Source: Anisus vortex (Eukaryota > Mollusca > Gastropoda > Planorbidae). Taken from it: 64,000 nucleotides of DNA. The notes under the pieces are model-generated. The model ran no database searches and had not been told where the DNA came from. It saw only the letters and a program-made list of their open reading frames with translations. The DNA is taken from positions 27,715,721-27,779,720 of the forward strand of contig OX421495.1 in the NCBI GenBank assembly GCA_949126835.1. The letters are read 5' to 3'. Both the position numbers and the translations under genes were made by a program. The stretch's first letter is position 1, and the number at the start of each line of letters is the position of its first letter. Below are positions 57,290-64,000 of the stretch, in pieces.

Positions 57290-58460
57290 CCTCAATTTTA
57301 GAGCCTGGACTAGAATCAGTAGGACTACTCAAGACTGGACTACAGCATAGACTGGAACTTGGACTGGGACCTGGACTAGAATCAGTAGGACTACTCAAGT
57401 CTGGACTACAGCGTAGATTGGAACTTGGACTGGGACCTGGACTAGAATCAGCAGGACTACTCAAGTCTGGACTACAGCATAGATTGGAACTTGGACTGGG
57501 ACCTGGACTAGAATCAGCAGGAATACTAAATTCTGGATTACAGCATAGACTGGATCTTGGACTGGGACCTGGACTAGAATCAGTAGGACTACTCAAGTCT
57601 GGACTACAGCATAGACTGGAACTTGGACTGGGACCTGGACTAGAATCAGCAGGACTACTCAAGACTGGACTACAGCATAGACTGGAACTTGGACTGTGAC
57701 CTGGACTAGAATCAGTGGGACTACTCAAGTCTGGACAACAGCATAGTAACGGAACTCCGACTGGGACCTGAACTAGAATCAGTAGGACTACTCAAGTCTG
57801 GACTACAGCATAGACTGGAACTTGGACTGGGACATGGACTAGAATCAGTAGGACTACTCAAGTCTGAACTACAGCATAGATTGGAACTTCGACTGGGACC
57901 TGAACTAGAATCATTAGGACTACTCAAGTCTGGACTACAGCATAGACTGGAACTTGGACTGGGACCTGGACTAGAATCAGTAGGACTACTCAAGTCTGGA
58001 CTACAGCATAGACTGGAACTTGGACTGGGACCTGGACTAGAATCATTAGGACTACTCAAGTCTGGACTACAGCATAGACTGGAACTTGGACTGGGACCTG
58101 GGCTAGAATCAGTAGGACTACTCAAGTCTGGACTACAGCATAGATTGGAACTTGGACTGGGACCTGGGCTAGAATCAGTAGGACTACTCAAGTCTGGACT
58201 ACTGCATAGACTGGAACTTGGACTGGGACCTGGGCTAGAATCAGTAGGACTACTCAAGTCTGGACTACAGCATAGATTGGAACTTGGACTGGGACCTGGA
58301 CTAGAATTAGTAGGACTACTCAAGTCTGGACTACAGCATAGATTGGAACTTGGACTGGGACCTGGACTAGAATTAGTAGGACTACTCCAGTCTGGACTCC
58401 AGCATAGTCTGGAACCTGGACTAGACCTTAGACTACAGTTCGGACTAGAGTCTGGACTAG
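57290..58460. repeat. 66-bp tandem array, about 18 copies
   Basis: The unit is GGACTACTCAAGTCTGGACT, ACAGCATAGACTGGAACTTG and GACTGGGACCTGGACTAGAA with TCAGTA; inside it the word GGACT recurs about five times, so the unit itself grew from a shorter repeat. The right edge breaks down into short GGACTAG-type copies. It is far more GC-rich than its surroundings. Open frames on both strands (peptide repeats such as SSPTDSSPGPSPSSSLCCSP) follow from the 66-bp period; no start context or domain supports a gene, and it lies in an exchanger intron. Confidence 0.95.
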
Positions 58461-58801
58461 TCTGGACAAGCTTTCATTGTGTATAATGTCTATTAATTAA
58501 TGACACACATTTTTTAAAATTTGTTACAAGACTGTAAAGACATAATTGCCTAAACATATAAGTATAATTAACTGCAGGCTATAAATAAGTATAAAAGGTT
58601 AATACTAGGTTATTGATACAGTAAAACGGTTAAAAATGTTTTGGCAGTGTTAATTGTTTTATTTATATTTTGTTAACTTTGTTAATGTTAGCATTATAAT
58701 GTTATATTTAGGTATTGTTAGATATTTATTTGAATTTTACATGTCGTAAATAAAATTAGTGTTTTTGTTTTAAATCATGATAAAGAAATGATCCTACATA
58801 C

Positions 58802-58816
58802 CACGTTTCTTTTTCC
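58802..58816 (-). CDS. NCX: NCX 15-nt microexon (adds GKKKR)
   Basis: GGAAAAAGAAACGTG lies between a good acceptor (TTTCATCTTTCAG) and a donor (GTATGT). With the leftover G of the upstream exon it encodes G-K-K-K-R and leaves one G for the next exon (giving Asp). Phase is 1 on both sides and length a multiple of three, so it can be skipped without a frame change. Its place between the IIDDEEYEKKENF exon and the DAEEW exon equals the cassette exon region of vertebrate SLC8A1. The call rests on splice sites and phase; such a short exon needs transcript proof. Confidence 0.65.
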
Positions 58817-59285
58817 CTGAAAGATGAAATTCAATTTTTTTTTTAAAGATTTCATAACAGAACCATTGTTAGCTTCTTTTTTTTCAGTACTGGAAAACAA
58901 ATTACTGTTTTCCACTAAAAGTTTATCCAACAGTTTTTAACCATTCAAATCTTACCGTAAATTGCAATTTTCCCATTTTCCCAGTTTTGTTAAAATGACA
59001 CTTGAATGTTCAGCGTGTCACGTGATTTCATGACTACCAAATGTCAACAGACTTGGATATATTTGTAATGCTATTGAGTGTTTTACAACCGTTATAAATA
59101 CATAAATCACTACCGCTTGAGCAATTGTGCTCATTACAGTTATCTGTTTTTTATCATTCACAATAAACTTGAAGATAGCAATATTGATAACCAATAAAAA
59201 AAGGGGCTTATCTCTAATCAATATTTAGACCACACCGCTATCCAGACATTATACGATAGATGATGTGAGTTCTCTTTGTTCAATT
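58817..59285. other. Intronic spacer, nothing recognised
   Basis: AT-rich exchanger intron sequence without supported features. Confidence 0.4.
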
Positions 59286-59945
59286 TGAACTCATGGTGTG
59301 TGTAGTAGTATACTATTTTTACTGTATTTGTATTGTATGTATGTATTATAGTATACTGTTCTTATAGTATTTGTAATATAATGTTCTTATTGTATATATG
59401 AAGTATACTGTTCTTATTGTATATGTAATATAATGTTCTTGTTGTATTATAATATGTATTACAGTGTTCTTATTTTATATGTAGTATAATCTTCTTATTT
59501 TATATGTAGTATAATGCTCTCATTGTATATGTGTCAAATGTTCTTATATTATATGTAGTAAAATGTTCTTATTGTAAATGTAGTATAATGCTCTTATTGT
59601 ATATGTAGTATAATGCTCCTATTGTATATGTAGTATGATGCTCTTATTGTATATGTAGTTATATTAGTATAATGCTCTTATTGTATATTTAGTATAATGT
59701 TCTTATTGTATATGTAGCATAATGCTCTTATTGTATACGTAGTATAATGTTCTTATTGTAAATGCAGTATAATGCTCTTATTGTATATATGTAGTATAAT
59801 GTTTTTATTGTATCTGTAGTATAATGCTCTTATTGTATATGTAGTATAATGCTCTAATTGTATATGTAGTATAATGCTCTTATTGTATATGTAGTATACT
59901 GTTCTTGTTGTATATGTAGTATAATGTTCTTATTGTATATGTAAG
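59286..59945. repeat. About 25-bp AT-rich tandem repeat
   Basis: TATTGTATATGTAGTATAAT plus GCTCT or GTTCT recurs about 26 times; the left half is diverged. Confidence 0.9.
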
Positions 59946-60855
59946 AGGTTTCATGGAAAATGGTTGCTGCCAAAAAGAAAGTTGATATTACCTTGCTAAA
60001 GCTAAAAGATATGCATGAACATCAAGTTCTTCCCATGACAAGCAAAAGCATTTGCCCCTGTCAAATGTCTACATGACACTGTTAGGAGGCAAATAGCGGA
60101 GATATTGTAGTCCAAGCTTGATAATTATATATTAAACTTCTCTGCGATTTAAGTTGATAAAACGGTGGATGTCGACAATTAAGAACAGCGTTTCGTCTAC
60201 GGTACTTTAAGTATAACATGACAAACACCAGAACGATTGAAAAAGAAATATTTATATTTAACTAAGTGAATTGATTGTTTGTGGTTCATGATATCTGATT
60301 CCAACATGCCATTGGCGTGTTAATTGTCGGCGCTCTTGTAACCTTGGTAACCGTTCTGTGTTTCAAACACTGATACAGACTGCACTATTCATCTCTTTAA
60401 ACTCTAAACAAGTCATTAACTACCGAAGTAAGGCACGCACATTAATTGAACAACGTACATGGCATTGTTTCTGATGTGAGAAGAATCAATTACAATAAAA
60501 ATCTATACGTATCTTTTAGCAAAGGTATACAACTGTATGGTTAGTTACATTTTCTTTCTCATCTCAAGCTTTATAGCCTTTGTCCTTATTTGATGTTTGT
60601 TCTTTATTTAGAGCCAAAGATCTTGAGTGATGTCATAAAATCTGTAGTAGTCTTTGAAACAAAAATACAGCGCAATTCATTATGTGATTACTAACTGCGC
60701 TACTTACTCAGGTGGGTTATGGTGTTTGTCTAAATGTAGACAGCATCATAGAACAACTCTTTCTACCAACTGTCTTGATGAAATGGGTTTTTGTGTGTGA
60801 GCTACAACCATGCAATGTGTGCCATACTAATATTATATGCCTCATAATTCTATGA
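59946..60855. other. Intronic spacer, nothing recognised
   Basis: About 0.9 kb of the 4.2-kb exchanger intron without supported features. Confidence 0.4.
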
Positions 60856-61350
60856 TTTTGATATAATCATGAAAGGTTGGATATAATCTTGTAAGGTTTG
60901 ATAAAATCATGTAAGATTTGATATAATCATGTAGAGCTTGGTATCATCATGTAAGGTATAAAATAATAGTTATGTAATGTGTACTTTAGTTATGTAATGT
61001 GTACTATAGTTATCTAATGTATGCAACAATTGATTAATGTGTGCTACAGCTATGTAATGAGTGATATAATCATGTAATGTTTACTTTAGTTATCTAACGT
61101 TTACTATAATCATGTAATGTATGCAAAAAGTATGTCAAGTGGACTGTGTGCTATAGGCCTATGCATGCAATATGGGCTATAATTATGGAACGCTTGCTTT
61201 AACAATGTAATGGGTGCTATAATTATGTAATGGGTTCTATAATTATGTAATGGGGGCTATGATTATGTAATGTGTGCTATAATTGTGGAATGTTGTCTGT
61301 CATCTTATTATGTGGGCATATGTGCAACATGCATAATGTGCTATAATTAT
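60856..61350. repeat. Degenerate about 21-bp repeat
   Basis: Phrases ATAATCATGTAA and TATAATTATGTAATGTGTGC recur more than 20 times with many changes. Confidence 0.75.
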
Positions 61351-62420
61351 GTGATGCATATATGCAGACTCTGTAAATAAGTATAATAAAGACAAGTCTA
61401 TTGCATTGTTCGTTGGTTACTGTTGAATATTGCTCTGTGTTAGATGAATACATGCTCGAAGCTTTGTGGGTGCTGCTTTCTATTCTGTTTGTTGAAGTAA
61501 TGTATTTTTGACACAGTATGTTGACAGATTGAGGTTGCTGTGCAGCATTGGGAGGTAATGACTGTTCTAATGTTATACGCTGTATGATTCTGAAGTACAG
61601 GAAATACAACAATGTTTTCTGTACAACAATGTGAAATGTTTATCCGCGTACAGCAGTATAAAAATGTTTATTAAAACAATGTGTACAGCGATGCGAATAG
61701 GTGACTTCGTGTAACCAAGGGCAAGAGGAAGAGAACTAGACAAGAGATTATGTACAAGAAAAATGTTGAAAGGAAAAGAGTAGGATGCCGAGAATTGGGT
61801 TGAGGCAAAGAAAATCGATGTTCTCCTTCTCCGCCCCCCTCCCCATTCCTCCCCCACCCCCACCCCCATTCCTTTTCTCTTGACTCTTCACCAAAATGGG
61901 AATTCGAGAAATGTGTGTGTGTGTGTGTTAGACATAACAAAGTGTATTGTTTAGTTTTGGGAAAGATTCTATTGACGTAATACTAGTTAATCTTTAGCTA
62001 GATACTATTCACTTATCGAGGTCTTGTGGTTGTGTAATTAGATGAATGACGTAACAATTGAATATTGAACAAATGCTTTATGGGTTTTGATATCTTGTCA
62101 TGTATCAATAACACAAACATTTAATCTAGTCTTTCAACTGTTTAGCAGAAATGTGCATTTTAGAGCAAAATACTTTGCCTTTTATTTATAAAGCTGTTTT
62201 TTTCTTATTTTTCGGATTCTTTTCGGCTTGTCTATAGTCTATACATAAGTGGACTACAATTTATTACTGATTGACAACCTTGTGAATAAATGACAATGTT
62301 ATTTGTGTAAGTGTACTGTAGGAAGACAATATGTTGCAGTCTTGTTTTTTAATTGCCCTTTTGTGGTTTAGAATAGTCTCTATGCAAACTATGCAAATGC
62401 TTTATTCGTTTAGTTTACAA
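61351..62420. other. Intronic spacer with simple-sequence patches
   Basis: A C-rich patch CCCCACCCCCACCCCCATT near 61851-61870 and a (GT)n tract at 61913-61928. No supported gene. Confidence 0.45.
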
Positions 62421-62439
62421 GTTGGCCTAATATCTAAAC

Positions 62440-63005
62440 ACTCACCCATACATTTACACAGTAACATAAACACCTTTACTCACCCATACAGTAACGTAGT
62501 AACACAAACTTACTTAAACACGCTTGCACATAAACTTAAACACACTTGCACATTCAGTAATACACACTTTCACACACAGTTAAAGATACTTGCACATACA
62601 TTTAAACATGCCTGCACATACAGTTAGACATAATAGCACATACAGTTAAACATACTTACACATATAGCTAAACATAGCACATAAACATACACACTTGCAC
62701 ATACACTTAAACACACTTGCACATACAGTTAAACACATTTGCACATACACTTAAACACACTTGCACATATACTTTTGCACGTAGACTTTCACAATTGCAC
62801 ATACACATGCACATACAAATACACACACTTCCACATACAGTTCCACACACTTGATTATATACATATACATACACGTGTACTTTTAAACACTCTTGCACAT
62901 ACACTTAAACACACTTGCACGTACTCTTAAATGCACTTGCACATACACTTACATACTTGCACATACACGTGCACATACACCTACACACACATACACACAC
63001 GTGTA
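62440..63005. repeat. CA-rich about 22-24-bp repeat
   Basis: ACACTTGCACATACACTTAA recurs about 20 times with irregular spacing, ending 24 nt from the donor of the 63029-63129 exon. Confidence 0.85.
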
Positions 63006-63028
63006 CACAAACTGCTTAAATATGTTAC

Positions 63029-63129
63029 CTTGATCTTGTTTCTGTAAAACTGGTTCACCTAAATGAAGGGTAAAGTTTTCTTTCTTTTCATATTCCTCGT
63101 CGTCTATTATATGTATTTTGATAAATTGC
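63029..63129 (-). CDS. NCX: NCX exon (Calx-beta domain 2, alternative-exon region)
   Basis: A 101-nt exon after acceptor TTCTCTTCCAG; the first G completes a codon from an exon outside the window. It encodes QFIKIHIIDDEEYEKKENFT then LHLGEPVLQKQDQ. I-D-D-E-E-Y-E-K is the Ca2+-binding acidic strand-loop of Calx-beta domains, and LGEP follows as in the family. By alignment it corresponds to the mutually exclusive exon A/B of vertebrate SLC8A1. The donor is CAAG/GTAACA. No second copy of the IDDEEYEK exon was found in the window. Confidence 0.95.
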
Positions 63130-64000
63130 CTGGAAGAGAAAACAATTAAATAATTAAATTATTTTCTAGAAAACTGGCATTTAGATTACTTCATTTCAGA
63201 TAATAAGAAGGAAAAACAAATACTTTCAACAAATGATAGGCTTTTTCATACACTTTCATACAATTTTTAAGAATAACATTTTTGTATAAGGCAATAAAAT
63301 GTATTAAGACAATAAAATGTATTAAGGCAATAAAAGGTATGGTTTAAGGCAACAAAATATAAGGTATAGAGGTATCTGTAACAAATCTATTTTACAGAGT
63401 TTATCTGGTACTATGTTATTGATTGGAATCTAGCTGGTGGCTATTTCATCATAAGAACTCAATACACAATTTTTGAAGGGCTTTTCCTTGAAATGTCAGT
63501 AAAAGGCGCTATTTCCCCAAACTCGATTTTAATCATGTAACTTCTTTCTGTTAACCCTTTCCTTTCCCCCACCCTACCCTCTACCCCCAATTTTAGCTTC
63601 TGACGCTCACGTCCAATCTTTACATATATATGTAATATCTAATGTGCTCACTGAAACAAATGAACAGATCTGTTGCCCTTATCTACTTCTTTTTAATTTG
63701 TATAATTCTATTAGGCTTCCATTCCATTGTGATTTGATGTTCACAAAATGTAATTAGGCTTTAGCAATCCTGTTAGTGTTATATCTATCTAGGTTTGATC
63801 TGAAAGTTCATCATTAGGTAAATTAATAACTGTTCAATCTTAAATGAACTCATATTGTCATATGCCTGGCGAAACAATTCATTGAAATGATAATGTAAAC
63901 CTTTACATGTCAATTTCACTTAGAACAAATCTATAATAACATTATCCTAATAAACAAAAAGTGTATTAAAATGGTGTCTAATTTCTTCACACGCAAACAT
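63130..64000. other. Intron continuing beyond the window
   Basis: A small repeat GGCAATAAAA(T/G)GTATTAA occurs about three times at 63290-63345. No further exchanger exon was recognised before the right edge. Confidence 0.5.

Larger units (their letters stand above)
42281..63129 (-). other. NCX: Na+/Ca2+ exchanger gene (SLC8 family), 3' part: seven coding exons
   Basis: Seven exons joined in the minus sense give about 328 residues that align in order with the C-terminal third of SLC8 exchangers: the end of the second Calx-beta domain (IIDDEEYEKKENF), the late cytosolic loop, the membrane-entry segment ([11 protein letters not shown]), the alpha-2 repeat (GTSVPDTFASK, GNVTGSNAVNVFLG) and the ending YCYIPGF before the stop. 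Every junction has GT-AG sites and matching phase. Calx-beta sequence separates it from the K+-dependent NCKX family. The protein should extrude Ca2+ across the plasma membrane in exchange for Na+. Introns within this part are about 4.2, 2.3, 0.33, 5.9, 6.4 and 0.66 kb and hold most of the nearby tandem arrays. The 5' exons lie beyond the right edge. Confidence 0.95.

Noticed and set aside
57276..58486. SSPTDSSPGPSPSSSLCCSP proteins resembling a low-complexity tail
   Set aside because: Artefact of the 66-bp array within an NCX intron; no flanking coding sequence.
1..64000. tRNA, rRNA or other RNA genes
   Set aside because: I looked for B-box-like GGTTCGAATC words and for rRNA-like blocks and saw none that could be folded with confidence by eye.

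Overview
The window reads as AT-rich nuclear DNA of an animal, most likely a gastropod mollusc and probably a heterobranch/pulmonate. The reasons are an intron-split Na+/Ca2+ exchanger gene, a rhodopsin-like GPCR, many palindromic TAGGCCTA words, decayed LINEs, a gastropod-type SINE and several hAT DNA transposons. Species is not claimed. Only two host genes can be supported, both on the minus strand.

Layout. 1-7 kb is a graveyard of hAT ends, LINE reverse-transcriptase scraps and one SINE. It includes two short non-autonomous hAT elements with intact 8-bp target-site duplications (5013-5952 and 6532-6843). At 7.08-7.60 kb lies a 74-bp tandem repeat in which every unit carries a perfect RFX X-box. 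10.9-12.4 kb holds an uninterrupted class A GPCR gene whose DRY motif is replaced by AHR. 14-24 kb holds LINE fragments and a 1.6-kb array of 30-bp units. 24.09-34.73 kb is essentially one satellite domain of about 25-bp units, split by two hAT insertions (25317-27506 and 31056-32374); both have perfect 8-bp duplications made of satellite sequence. 35-42 kb is a series of smaller minisatellites.

42.28-63.13 kb contains the last seven coding exons of an SLC8-type Na+/Ca2+ exchanger. They cover the end of the second Calx-beta domain, a 15-nt microexon at the position of the vertebrate alternative-splicing cassette, the rest of the cytosolic loop, the alpha-2 repeat and the C-terminal helices. 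All splice phases agree. The 5' part of the gene lies beyond the right edge.

The main oddity is the density of tandem arrays, about 25 in 64 kb, several of them filling exchanger introns. One 57-bp array (54.5-55.98 kb) runs directly into a coding exon, and its unit contains a copy of that exon's 5' splice site, so the intron carries more than twenty decoy donors. Two neighbouring exons also show local duplications of a splice site. Because many unit lengths are multiples of three, the arrays give long open frames on both strands; these are not treated as genes.
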